From Beijerinckiaceae bacterium (GTDB lineage: Bacteria > Pseudomonadota > Alphaproteobacteria > Rhizobiales > Beijerinckiaceae): a DNA stretch of 45,154 nt. Of the stretch, positions 32,262 to 40,166 are shown one piece after another. Below the pieces are notes generated by a model. It saw only the letters and a list, made by a program, of their open reading frames with translations. It did no database searches and was not told where the DNA came from. Every line of letters begins with the position of its first letter. Position 1 is the stretch's first letter. The translations under genes and the position numbers were made by a program. The stretch covers positions 1 to 45,154 of the forward strand of contig CANGFE010000014.1 in NCBI GenBank assembly GCA_947453155.1, read 5' to 3'.

Positions 32262-33248
32262 ATGCTGAACCGTCTCATTCCCGACCCTTTCCTCGTCGCC
32301 TTGATTGGCGTGGTCACTTTGGCCGCCTTTCTGCCGGCCTCCGGCCGCGCTGCCGAGGCGGTGGACATTATCGCCAATATTGCCATTGGCCTGCTGTTCT
32401 TCTTGCAAGGCGCACGCCTCGCGCGCGAGACCGTGATCGGCGGCATCACCCATTGGCGTCTGCATGTTTTGGTGTTGGGCTGCACATTTGTGCTCTTCCC
32501 GCTGCTTGGCATTGCACTGCACGCGCTGGCACCCAATCTCCTCTCGGAGACTTTGTGGGTCGGCATGCTGTTTCTCTGCGCCCTGCCCTCAACGGTGCAA
32601 TCCTCCATCGCGTTCACCTCCATTGGCAAAGGCAATGTGCCCGCCGCCATTTGTGCCGCGACCGCCTCTAATCTATTGGGCATTTTCATCACGCCGCTGC
32701 TGGTGGGGATCTTGCTCTCAGCCAAGGGCGAGATGGGCTTTGATCTCACAGCGATTGGCAAAATCGTGTTGCAATTGCTGGTGCCTTTCATTGCCGGTCA
32801 AATCCTGCGACCGAAAATTGGTGGCTTCGTGCTGAAGCACAAGAAAATCCTGTCGCTGACAGATCGCAGCTCCATTCTGCTCGTCGTCTATTCCGCCTTC
32901 AGTGCCGCCGTCGTGAATGGCATCTGGCAACGGCTCGCAGTGAATGATCTTGTCACGCTGCTGGTGCTCGATAGCCTGCTGCTCGCCGTCGTGCTGCTCA
33001 TCACCACGCTCGCCGCACGCGCCTTTGGCTTCGACAAGCCCGATGAAGTCACCATCGTTTTTTGCGGTTCGAAAAAGACGCTCGCCAGCGGCGTGCCCAT
33101 GGCCAATGTGCTGTTTCCGGGCGCGGCGGCGGGCATTGTCATTCTGCCCTTGATGATTTTCCACCAAATCCAGCTGATGGTCTGCGCCTGGATGGCCCAG
33201 CGCTATGGCCGCTTGATTGAGGAAAAAGAGCCAATCACGGGGGCGTGA
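32262..33248 (+). CDS. BASS-family sodium-coupled organic anion transporter
   Basis: A 328-residue membrane protein of the SBF-like branch of the bile acid:sodium symporter superfamily (the YfeH type). It has about ten hydrophobic spans and the conserved blocks NIAIGLLFFLQGARLARETV, LFLCALPSTVQSSIAFTSIG and VFCGSKKTLASGVPMANVLF, which hold the crossover motifs with Na-binding polar residues. ATG 32262 gives MLNRLIPDPFLVALIG; a longer frame opens at 32235. It is divergent from the lyase/Bug/LeuCD operon with 138 bp between them, so it may import the operon's substrate or a related acid. The substrate cannot be told from sequence. Confidence 0.9.
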   Translation: MLNRLIPDPFLVALIGVVTLAAFLPASGRAAEAVDIIANIAIGLLFFLQGARLARETVIGGITHWRLHVLVLGCTFVLFPLLGIALHALAPNLLSETLWVGMLFLCALPSTVQSSIAFTSIGKGNVPAAICAATASNLLGIFITPLLVGILLSAKGEMGFDLTAIGKIVLQLLVPFIAGQILRPKIGGFVLKHKKILSLTDRSSILLVVYSAFSAAVVNGIWQRLAVNDLVTLLVLDSLLLAVVLLITTLAARAFGFDKPDEVTIVFCGSKKTLASGVPMANVLFPGAAAGIVILPLMIFHQIQLMVCAWMAQRYGRLIEEKEPITGA

Positions 33249-33304
33249 TGGCCCCCTCTCCTAGACTTGAGCGCGGCATTCTGGCATCGGGTGCATGTTC
33301 AAAA

Positions 33305-33377
33305 ATCACAAGCTCCGGATGGGAAACCGACGGTTTCGCATTTGTGATCGGCGGGGTTACTCTGCCAAGCGTAGCCC
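33305..33377 (+). promoter_or_regulatory. Structured leader upstream of terC
   Basis: Between the BASS gene stop and terC the plus strand can form a stem ATCACAA (33305-33311) with TTGTGAT (33342-33348). It encloses a hairpin GAAACC-GAC-GGTTTC (33323-33337). A separate hairpin GGGTTAC (33354-33360) with GTAGCCC (33371-33377) follows, with one G-U pair. TerC genes are often under yybP-ykoY manganese riboswitches; the conserved core of that class is not clearly seen, so this may be another type of leader, or part of the upstream terminator. No U-run is present. Confidence 0.45.
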
Positions 33378-33395
33378 GAACAGGAAGAAACGAAA

Positions 33396-34091
33396 ATGAA
33401 CGCTGAAGTCAGCACATTCATGATCCAGCTATTGCAGATCATCTGGATCAACATTCTCCTCTCCGGAGACAATGCTGTCGTGATCGCGCTGGCTTGCCGC
33501 GGCCTGCCGCCCAAGAGCCGCACGATCGGCATCATCGCCGGCGCGGGCGTCGCCATTGTGTTGCGCATCATCTTCACCCTGCTTGTTGTCTCGCTCCTGG
33601 CGATTCCATGGCTGCGCTTGGGCGGTTCGCTTTTGTTGCTCTGGATCGCGGTGAAATTGCTCACCGACGAGAATGATGAATCCAATGTGGCGGAAGCCGG
33701 CAATGTCTGGCAGGCGGTGCGCATTGTGGCGATTGCCGACATGGTCATGTCGCTCGATAATGTGCTGGCCATTGCTGCTGTGGCGAAGGATTCAAACCTT
33801 CTCGTCATCATCGGCTTGGGCATTTCGATCCCGCTCATCGTCTTCGGTGCGCAGCTTGTCATCACGATGATCGAGAAATTCCCGTGGCTCGTTTGGGTCG
33901 GCGGCGCCCTTCTCGGCTTTGTGGCGGGCGAACTCATCGCGTCTGAGCCGGCCCTTCTGCCCTATTTCGGTGGCGTTTCCGAACATACGATGGAGCTGGC
34001 CTTGGGCGGCATTGGCGCGGTCCTTGTGATCGTGCTGGGCTATCTGCTCAAAAAGCGCGGCGGGAGCGACGAAGCCGAAAATCCGGCCTGA
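33396..34091 (+). CDS. TerC-family integral membrane metal transporter
   Basis: A 231-residue membrane protein of the TerC family (YjbE/YkoY-like), recently linked to manganese export during metalation of secreted proteins. It has seven or so spans and the family motifs WINILLSGDNAVVIALACRG near the N-terminus and IADMVMSLDNVLAIAAVAKD in the middle, the two GDN/LDN segments that carry conserved aspartates. The ATG at 33396 follows AGGAAG. The C-terminal 10 residues are charged. An intrinsic terminator ends 55 bp past its stop, so it is a single-gene unit. A structured leader may control it. Metal identity is inferred from the family. Confidence 0.92.
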   Translation: MNAEVSTFMIQLLQIIWINILLSGDNAVVIALACRGLPPKSRTIGIIAGAGVAIVLRIIFTLLVVSLLAIPWLRLGGSLLLLWIAVKLLTDENDESNVAEAGNVWQAVRIVAIADMVMSLDNVLAIAAVAKDSNLLVIIGLGISIPLIVFGAQLVITMIEKFPWLVWVGGALLGFVAGELIASEPALLPYFGGVSEHTMELALGGIGAVLVIVLGYLLKKRGGSDEAENPA

Positions 34092-34116
34092 TCCCCGTTC
34101 ACAGAGCCAAAAATTC

Positions 34117-34146
34117 AAAGGCGCGGGCCAAAACCCGCGCCTTTTT
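34117..34146 (+). terminator. Intrinsic terminator after terC
   Basis: GGCGCGGG (34120-34127) pairs with CCCGCGCC (34134-34141) around the loop CCAAAA, followed by TTTTT at 34142-34146; AAA at 34117-34119 extends the pairing. A textbook rho-independent terminator for terC that isolates the downstream nik operon. Confidence 0.93.
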
Positions 34147-34150
34147 CTTT

Positions 34151-34183
34151 GACCAAAGGGGATTTGCTCTTGCGCCTTTGGTC
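34151..34183. promoter_or_regulatory. Inverted repeat in nik operon leader
   Basis: GACCAAAGG (34151-34159) and CCTTTGGTC (34175-34183) are perfect 9-bp inverted repeats with a 15-bp spacer, 48 bp before the nikK start. It could be a metalloregulator operator or an RNA hairpin. It does not match the GTATGA/TCATAC half-sites of NikR, and no cobalamin riboswitch box was seen. A regulatory role is inferred from position in the only intergenic space ahead of the five-gene operon. Confidence 0.5.
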
Positions 34184-34231
34184 GAACTTTATGTAAAACT
34201 CTCCAAAATTTCATAACAAGACGGAGGGATC

Positions 34232-35035
34232 ATGCGGCTTTCGAAGAAACAAGCACTTGCTGCTGTTTTGTCGGGTGTGCTTGCAATCCATGCCCTCCCC
34301 GCCACCGCCCATTTCCAGGAAATCCTCCCCTCCGATGACGTGCTGTCCGATGGTGGCAAGGTGAGCCTCGATCTCATCTTCACCCATCCGATGGAGGGCG
34401 GGCCGGTGATGGAGATGAAAAAGCCCAAGCGCGTTGGCGCGCTGATCGATGGCAAAACTCTTGATCTGACCAGCGGGCTCAAGGCCACCAAAAAACAAGG
34501 CGCTACGGCTTGGTCGCTGACCCATGAGCTGAAAGAGCCAGCTGTGGCCATTTTCTTCGTCGAGCCAGAACCCTATTGGGAGCAAGCCGAAAACAAATAC
34601 ATCGTCCATTACGCCAAGGTCATCGTCGACGGGTTTGCCTCGGGCAAAGGCTGGGATGAAAAGATCGGTCTGCCTGTCGAGATTGAGCCGCTGACGCGCC
34701 CGACCGGCTTGTGGACCGGCAATCTCTTCCGCGGTGTCGTGCTGAAAAACGGCAAGCCCGTGCCTTTCGCAGAAATCGAAGTGGAATATGTGAATGATGG
34801 TGCGGTGAAAGCCCCCAATGATGCGTTCAACACGCAAGTCATCAAAGCCGATGCCAACGGCACTTTCGCTTATGCCATGCCGCGCGGCGGATGGTGGGGC
34901 TTTGCCGCTTTGATCGAAGATGACAAGCCAGCAAAGTCTCCTGATGGCAAAGAGGCCAAGACGGAACTCGGCGGTCTCATCTGGGTGAAAGCGACCGATA
35001 TGACGGGCGCACGCCCCGCGGCGCGAGGCAAATAA
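34232..35035 (+). CDS. nikK: Periplasmic component of Ni/Co ECF importer
   Basis: A 267-residue DUF4198 protein with a signal peptide ([21 protein letters not shown], cleavage after ATA leaving an N-terminal His). It corresponds to NikK, the periplasmic helper of NikKMLQO-type nickel/cobalt energy-coupling factor transporters. Blocks seen: [40 protein letters not shown] and a C-terminal carboxypeptidase-like beta domain ([20 protein letters not shown]). GGAGGG lies a few bases before the ATG. It is first of a five-gene operon with 4-bp or 1-bp junctions. The mature N-terminal histidine and several Met/His positions could bind metal. Confidence 0.87.
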   Translation: MRLSKKQALAAVLSGVLAIHALPATAHFQEILPSDDVLSDGGKVSLDLIFTHPMEGGPVMEMKKPKRVGALIDGKTLDLTSGLKATKKQGATAWSLTHELKEPAVAIFFVEPEPYWEQAENKYIVHYAKVIVDGFASGKGWDEKIGLPVEIEPLTRPTGLWTGNLFRGVVLKNGKPVPFAEIEVEYVNDGAVKAPNDAFNTQVIKADANGTFAYAMPRGGWWGFAALIEDDKPAKSPDGKEAKTELGGLIWVKATDMTGARPAARGK

Positions 35036-35036
35036 A

Positions 35037-35645
35037 TTGGCGCATATTCCTGATGGCGTTTTGTCTCTTCCTGTGCTGGTCGGCGGCGGCGTGATCGCCG
35101 TTGGCGCCGTGGCGCTGGGTTTGAAGAAAATTGGCGATGAGGATATTCCGCGCACCGCCATTCTCGCCTCGGGATTTTTTGCGCTCTCGCTTTTCGCTCT
35201 GCCTGTCGGCCCGTCGAGCATTCATCTGCTGCTCGGCGGCTTGATGGGTATTGTACTGGGCACGGCAATTTTTCCTGCTGTCTGCGTCGCGCTGCTTTTG
35301 CAGGCCGTCATGTTCGGCTTTGGTGGCCTGACGACGCTGGGCGTAAACATTGTCAACATTGCTTTGCCCGGCGCCGTAATTGGCGCCATCGTTGCACCTA
35401 TGGTTCAGCGCGCGACACCAGCGCGCGCCGCCTTGATCGCAGGCATTGCCAGTGCGCTGTGTGTGGCGCTCACCGGCTTGATGGTGGCGGCCTCTCTCGC
35501 GCTCTCTTCGGCTGATTACATGCTGTCAGCCCGCGTGATGATCGCCACTTATCTGCCGCTCATGCTGGTCGAAGGTTTTGTCGGCGGCTTTTGCATTTCA
35601 TTCGTCAAACGCGTGAAGCCCGAATTGCTGGCAGGTACGGCATGA
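35037..35645 (+). CDS. nikM: Ni/Co ECF importer substrate-binding membrane subunit
   Basis: The S component (CbiM/NikM family) of the importer, 202 residues with about six membrane spans. The N-terminus MAHIPDGVL matches the conserved metal-binding MHIPDG end, with one extra Ala. If the initiator Met is removed, as expected before Ala, the histidine becomes residue 2, as in the known N-terminal Ni site. Other blocks are PVGPSSIHLLLGGLMGIVLG and FGGLTTLGVNIVNIALPG. The start is TTG at 35037, one base after the nikK stop; no ATG upstream fits the conserved N-terminus. It overlaps nikL by ATGA. Ni versus Co cannot be decided from sequence. Confidence 0.93.
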   Translation: MAHIPDGVLSLPVLVGGGVIAVGAVALGLKKIGDEDIPRTAILASGFFALSLFALPVGPSSIHLLLGGLMGIVLGTAIFPAVCVALLLQAVMFGFGGLTTLGVNIVNIALPGAVIGAIVAPMVQRATPARAALIAGIASALCVALTGLMVAASLALSSADYMLSARVMIATYLPLMLVEGFVGGFCISFVKRVKPELLAGTA

Positions 35646-36211
35646 AACTCTGGCGCGCGCTTCTGCCACTATTCGTTCTGTCGCTCATGGTGAGTGGAGC
35701 GGACGCGCATCGTCTGAAACTTTTTGCCACGCTCGAAGATAGCACAATCTCCGGCTATGCTTTCTTCGTCGGCAGCGGCCGCGCACAAGATGCGGATCTG
35801 CGCATCACGGATGCCAATGGCAAAGAGGTGGGCGCACTGCGCACCGATGCCAAAGGCGCCTATAGCTGGAAAGCCCCCAGCGTGCAGACCTATCACCTCG
35901 TCGCCAATACGGGCGATGGACATGTGGCGGATACAACCATTGATGCCAAGCGTTTTGCTGGCCTTTCGGCCAACACGCCCGACACGGCCGAAGATGATGA
36001 AAACGCGCCTGCTGGCAGCATCAGCGCCGCGCAAATTGAGCGCATTGTCGATGCGGCCGTCGCGCGCCAAATGCGCCCGCTGATTGAAGCCTATGAAGCC
36101 GCAGAAGGCCGCACGCGTTTCAATGACATTATGGGCGGCATCGGCATGATCATCGGCCTCGCTGGCCTATCGCTCTGGGCGCAGGCGCGCCGTCGGGAGA
36201 AAAAGCCGTGA
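35642..36211 (+). CDS. nikL: Ni/Co ECF importer auxiliary subunit
   Basis: A 189-residue protein with a signal sequence (ALLPLFVLSLMVSGADA), a short beta-rich periplasmic domain (HRLKLFATLEDSTISGYAFF ... DADLRITDANGKEVGALRTD), a helical region and one C-terminal membrane span (IMGGIGMIIGLAGLSLWAQA). This layout fits NikL of NikKMLQO systems. The ATG at 35642 overlaps the nikM TGA and the C-terminus overlaps the nikQ GTG by 4 bp, so expression is tightly coupled. The mature protein begins with His (HRLKLF), as NikK does, perhaps to bind metal. Confidence 0.88.
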   Translation: MKLWRALLPLFVLSLMVSGADAHRLKLFATLEDSTISGYAFFVGSGRAQDADLRITDANGKEVGALRTDAKGAYSWKAPSVQTYHLVANTGDGHVADTTIDAKRFAGLSANTPDTAEDDENAPAGSISAAQIERIVDAAVARQMRPLIEAYEAAEGRTRFNDIMGGIGMIIGLAGLSLWAQARRREKKP

Positions 36212-36963
36212 GCCTCGCACGCCTCACCGAAGCCCCGTCCCTCATCATCACGCGTCTCGATCCGCGCACGCGCATCATCAGCGCCATGGCCTGCGTCCTC
36301 GCTGCCGTTTCGATGACGCGCACCACGGGCCAGATCGGCATGGTGCTGGCGGCCTTTGCGCTGGCCCTTCTGGCTGAAGTGAATTGGCGCGACATGTTGC
36401 ATCGCCTGGCCCATGTAGAAGGCTTTATGGTTGTGCTCCTGATCCTGCTGCCACTGACGATGGAAGGCCGCACGCTGATCGCATTTGGCCCGCTCGCGCT
36501 CTCTGAACCCGGCTTGATGCGCGCTCTGGCTATTGTGTTGAAGGTCAATGCAGCGGTCATCGCCACCATGGCTCTGCTCGCCACAATAGAACCTGTGCGG
36601 TTGGGACGCGGCCTCGCCTCACTCGGCATGCCGGCGCGCCTCGTACATATTCTGCTCTTTCTGGTGCGCTACCAAAGCCTCTTCCGCGAAGAAGGCGCAC
36701 GCCTGATGGAAGCCATGCGCGCGCGTGGTTTTGCCCCGCGTTTGGATCTGCGCACATGGCGCGCTTACGGCAATTTCACAGGCATGTTGCTAGTGCGATC
36801 GATGGAACGCGCCGAACGTGTCGAAGAAAGCATGCGCTGCCGAGGATTTTCGGGCAAATTCCCGCTGCGCACCACGCGCGCCTTGAGCCTTGTTGATTTC
36901 GCATTTCTCTTGGCTATGGCTTGCGCCCTTGCGGCCCTCATCATTCTGGATCGCTTTGCATGA
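36208..36963 (+). CDS. nikQ: Ni/Co ECF importer transmembrane coupling subunit
   Basis: The T component (CbiQ family), 251 residues, which couples ATP hydrolysis to the S component. It begins with GTG at 36208 (GTGA overlap with nikL). Five or so membrane spans are interrupted by the cytoplasmic coupling segment with its two Ala-Arg-Gly-type motifs: LMEAMRARGFAPRLDLRTWR (first) and VEESMRCRGFSGKF (second), both needed to contact the ATPases. The N-terminal LDPRTRIISAMACVLAAVSM is also typical. The last four bases overlap the nikO start as ATGA. Confidence 0.94.
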   Translation: MSLARLTEAPSLIITRLDPRTRIISAMACVLAAVSMTRTTGQIGMVLAAFALALLAEVNWRDMLHRLAHVEGFMVVLLILLPLTMEGRTLIAFGPLALSEPGLMRALAIVLKVNAAVIATMALLATIEPVRLGRGLASLGMPARLVHILLFLVRYQSLFREEGARLMEAMRARGFAPRLDLRTWRAYGNFTGMLLVRSMERAERVEESMRCRGFSGKFPLRTTRALSLVDFAFLLAMACALAALIILDRFA

Positions 36964-37667
36964 CACATCTGATCGAAATGAAAAATGTCATTGTCGAGCG
37001 TGATGGTGCACGCGTTTTGGATGGCGTGTCGATGCATTTGGAACGTGGTGAGAGATTGGCCGTTATTGGCTCCAATGGCGCCGGCAAAACAACTTTTTTG
37101 CGCGCTCTGATTGGTTTGCAAAAACTGTCAGGTGGCAGCATTGAAGCTTTTGGTCGCACGCGCCAATCGGAAGATGATTTCCGCGAAGTTCGCCTGCGCG
37201 CCGCCTATCTCTTTCAGGATGCGGATGATCAGCTCTTTTGCCCCAGCGTGGTGGAAGATGTGGCTTTTGGTCCGCTCAATCAGGGTTTTTCGGAAGAGGA
37301 AGCCATGGACAAGGCGCGTGCCACTTTGGCGCGGCTTGGCCTCTCGGCGCTTGGGCCGCGCGTGACGCGCAAATTATCGGGCGGCGAAAAGCGGCTTGTG
37401 TGTTTGGCGGCCATTCTTGCGATGGATCCGGATGTTCTGCTCCTCGACGAACCGACCAATTCACTCGACGCGCATCATGTCGAAAAGCTTGTCGAGATTC
37501 TCAACTCGCTTGATGTCGGGATGATTATCGTCTCGCATGACCGTCCCGTGCTCGACCGCTTGGCCAATCGTGCTTTGCTGATGAAGAATGGGCAGCTGGA
37601 GCCTGCCGTCCTGCATCGCCATCCGCATATGCACGAACATGTGCATATTCACACCGATCACGCCTGA
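36960..37667 (+). CDS. nikO: Ni/Co ECF importer ATPase
   Basis: The A component (CbiO family), 235 residues. Complete ATPase motifs: Walker A GSNGAGKTTFLRALIG, Q-loop AYLFQDADDQLF, signature LSGGEKRLVCLAAIL, Walker B VLLLDEPTNSLD and H-loop IIVSHDR. The C-terminus ends in a histidine-rich tail (LHRHPHMHEHVHIHTDHA), which may bind Ni or Co and could sense or buffer the metal. The start ATG at 36960 is coupled to nikQ; an in-frame ATG at 36921 lies inside nikQ and is not needed. Its stop region overlaps the convergent P1B ATPase gene by 10 bp. Confidence 0.95.
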   Translation: MTHLIEMKNVIVERDGARVLDGVSMHLERGERLAVIGSNGAGKTTFLRALIGLQKLSGGSIEAFGRTRQSEDDFREVRLRAAYLFQDADDQLFCPSVVEDVAFGPLNQGFSEEEAMDKARATLARLGLSALGPRVTRKLSGGEKRLVCLAAILAMDPDVLLLDEPTNSLDAHHVEKLVEILNSLDVGMIIVSHDRPVLDRLANRALLMKNGQLEPAVLHRHPHMHEHVHIHTDHA

Positions 37668-39517
37668 GCGGGCGGCGCCAAAGCGCGCAAAGCGTTCAAG
37701 ATGACGGCGACATCAATCGCCTCTTGCAGCAAGGCGCCTTCAATCGGCGAGAGAAATCCAAACGCCGCCAAAACCATGGCTGCCCCCGACAAGGCCATGC
37801 CGGCAACAATGCTTTGCCAGGCAATCGAGCGCGTGCGCTTTGCGATCGCAAAAGCATCTGCGACACGACCAATCTGATCGACCAGCACGACAATATCGGC
37901 TGCTTGCGAAGACGCGCTCGCCCCGCGCGCGCCCATGGCCATGCCGACATGGGCAATGGCGAGAGCTGGCGCATCATTGATGCCATCGCCCACCATCAAG
38001 ACCTGCGCGCGCTCTTGCTCAGCGCTCACGACCTCGAGTTTTTCAGCCGGCGTGCAATCGGCCAGAACGAGATCAAGATCGAGCGTTGAGCCAATCATGG
38101 CCGCCGCGTCCGCGCGATCTCCCGTCAGCATGAGAATTCGCTGCACGCCATTTTGGCGCAGCCGCTGCACCGCAAGCGGCGCATCGGCGCGCAATTCATC
38201 ACCCATCAGCAAAGCGCCAAGGCCCTTGCCATCCGCGGAAACAAAAACCGCCAAAGCGGCACGCTCTGTGGCTTTTTGCAAAACATCTTGCACCCAAGGT
38301 GCCAAAGCTTCATCGCCAAAGACAAATTGATGCGACCCAATGCGAAGGCGCTGGCCTTCAACCACACCATCCAAGCCTGACCCATGCGCTTCATGCGCAT
38401 TCGAGGGCATGGGCAGATCGAGCCCCTCGCGCTTCGCGGCTTCAATGATGGAGCCTGCAATCACATGGTGTGAGGCCTGCTCGAGGGCCGCCGCAAGCCG
38501 CAAGACTTGATGCGCGGAAACATCAGGTGCTGTTTCAATCGACAAAAGGCGAGCACCGCCAACTGTCAAGGTTCCGGTCTTGTCGAAAATGATTGTGCGT
38601 ATATTGGCAAGTGCTTCGAGTGGGCCACCGCCCTTTACCAAAATACCCAAGCGCGCCGCACGCGACACACCAGCAATAAAAGCCACGGGTGCCGCAAGAA
38701 TAAGCGGGCATGGCGTCGCTGAAACCAAAACCGCCAGAGCGCGCACGACATCGCCCGAGAAAAACCAAGCGCCGCCTGCAAGCAAGAGCGAGGCAGGCAA
38801 GAGCAAAAGCGCCATGCGATCGGCCAAGCGCAGAAAGGGCGCGCGCGCGGTTTGCGCCGCGCTGACCAGACGCAAAATCCCAGCATAAGTGCTCTCGCCG
38901 GCACTGGCAGAGACGCGCAGATGATAGGTCTCGCCAGCATTGACGCAACCACTGCGCACAGCATGGCCTGAGAAATGTGTCACGGGCATAGGCTCGCCGG
39001 TGAGCGCAGATTCATCCAAAATGGCATTATCGCTGGCCACAAAACCATCGGCGGGAAGAATTTCACCAGAGCGGACAACGAGAACATCATCCACGGCAAT
39101 CTGGTCGACTGGAATATCTTCAATATGCGCATTTATAAGTCGATGTGCGATGCGCGGCGCACGATCAATCAGTGCCGTCAAATCACGCTCCGCGCGCGAC
39201 ACCGCATAATCTTCGAGCACCGCCCCGCCCGCATACATAATGGCGACGACATTCGCCGCCAGCGCTTCGCCAATGGCAAGCGCCGCGCTCATGGATATAA
39301 AAGCAATTGTGTCGAGACCGGCGCGGCCAGCTTTGAAGCCATGCCAGATGGCCAGCACAAGCGCCGCAATCACGGGCAGCGTGCCCGCAGTCCAAACAGC
39401 GCGCGCAAAACTGCCGCCAACTGCCTGCGTCACGAGACCAAAAATGAGGGATAGGATCGCGCCAGCAATCAGCAGGCGATTGAAAAGGCGTTTGGTGCTG
39501 GCGGACCCGTTCTCCAT
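37658..39517 (-). CDS. P1B-type metal ATPase with TPC membrane motif
   Basis: A 619-residue heavy-metal exporting P-type ATPase. The actuator TGEP (173-176), phosphorylation DKTGTLT (312-318), LTGDRADAAAM and hinge MVGDGINDAPALAIA are all intact. There is no N-terminal heavy-metal-binding CxxC domain. The metal-site motif in the sixth membrane span is ATPCPLI (Thr268-Pro-Cys270) rather than CPC or SPC, and the C-terminal span has LLQEAIDVAVILNA (Gln598-Glu599). TPC with QE is the mark I recall for the P1B-5 group, whose studied member exports Ni/Fe; the C-terminal hemerythrin domain found there is absent. Facing the nik importer, it may set Ni/Co levels. Cd/Zn export by a divergent P1B-2 is the alternative. 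Confidence 0.88.
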   Translation of the reverse strand: MENGSASTKRLFNRLLIAGAILSLIFGLVTQAVGGSFARAVWTAGTLPVIAALVLAIWHGFKAGRAGLDTIAFISMSAALAIGEALAANVVAIMYAGGAVLEDYAVSRAERDLTALIDRAPRIAHRLINAHIEDIPVDQIAVDDVLVVRSGEILPADGFVASDNAILDESALTGEPMPVTHFSGHAVRSGCVNAGETYHLRVSASAGESTYAGILRLVSAAQTARAPFLRLADRMALLLLPASLLLAGGAWFFSGDVVRALAVLVSATPCPLILAAPVAFIAGVSRAARLGILVKGGGPLEALANIRTIIFDKTGTLTVGGARLLSIETAPDVSAHQVLRLAAALEQASHHVIAGSIIEAAKREGLDLPMPSNAHEAHGSGLDGVVEGQRLRIGSHQFVFGDEALAPWVQDVLQKATERAALAVFVSADGKGLGALLMGDELRADAPLAVQRLRQNGVQRILMLTGDRADAAAMIGSTLDLDLVLADCTPAEKLEVVSAEQERAQVLMVGDGINDAPALAIAHVGMAMGARGASASSQAADIVVLVDQIGRVADAFAIAKRTRSIAWQSIVAGMALSGAAMVLAAFGFLSPIEGALLQEAIDVAVILNALRALAPPAQA

Positions 39518-39581
39518 CCGCTGATCTTAGCAGAGAGAGACGGGTCCGCCTTGCGCCAAAGCAAACCTTCAGCAGGGCTGG

Positions 39582-40166
39582 TTATTTTTTGCGATAGACC
39601 AGCAGAGTTTCATACATGCCGACTTTCTCGACGCTGCTTTCCTGTTCCCATTGCTTGATCACCGTGGACTCGGCCGTGTCGAAGGCGAAAGACTTGGTGT
39701 AGAAAAGAATATAGCCGCCAGAGCGCGTCTTGTGCGTGAGCATGTCGGTCACTTCGCGGTCCGTCAGTGCGCCGTAGAGGTCATTGCGCTCATTGCGGAA
39801 TTCGCAAAGATGGAACAGCGACACGACATCGAATTGCGGCAATAGACGCTCTTCGAGCTGATAAATGTCGCCGAAAAACGCCTTATAGGTCTTTTCGACT
39901 TCCGGGCGATCAATGGCGAGTTTGACGAATGTGTCATATTCGCCGGGGCTTGCCGTAATGCCGTAAACGCAATTGTTGCTGCGATTTTCAGCCTGACGAA
40001 TGCCAACAATGTGGTGGCTGCCCGTGCCGAAATGGAAGATTGAGGCGTCGGTCAGGCCCTTCTTCTCAATCCAGTCACAGAAATGCACGTCACAAGGACA
40101 GGTCTCAACCTGCAGATCCCACACGGCATCCCAAAAATGCAATTTACGATTCACATGCTCGTTCAT
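39582..40166 (-). CDS. Rossmann-like protein, possible SAM methyltransferase
   Basis: A 194-residue soluble protein with no family I can name. ASIFHFGTGSHHIVGI (about residues 41-56) resembles motif I of class I methyltransferases, and FDVVSLFHLCEF (about 113-124) and GGYILFYTKSF (about 149-159) resemble later strands of that fold. The helix after motif I is poorly conserved for SAM binding, so activity is uncertain. Cysteines cluster near the N-terminus (TCPCDVHFCDW), which could bind metal. Its ATG overlaps the TGA of the degenerate ABC transporter gene (ATGA), so the two products are co-expressed and probably act together. Confidence 0.7.
   Translation of the reverse strand: MNEHVNRKLHFWDAVWDLQVETCPCDVHFCDWIEKKGLTDASIFHFGTGSHHIVGIRQAENRSNNCVYGITASPGEYDTFVKLAIDRPEVEKTYKAFFGDIYQLEERLLPQFDVVSLFHLCEFRNERNDLYGALTDREVTDMLTHKTRSGGYILFYTKSFAFDTAESTVIKQWEQESSVEKVGMYETLLVYRKK

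Noticed and set aside
34092-34231. Possible cobalamin or Ni/Co riboswitch ahead of nikK
   Set aside because: The space is largely used by the terC terminator and a simple inverted repeat. No conserved B12-box or other riboswitch core could be seen.
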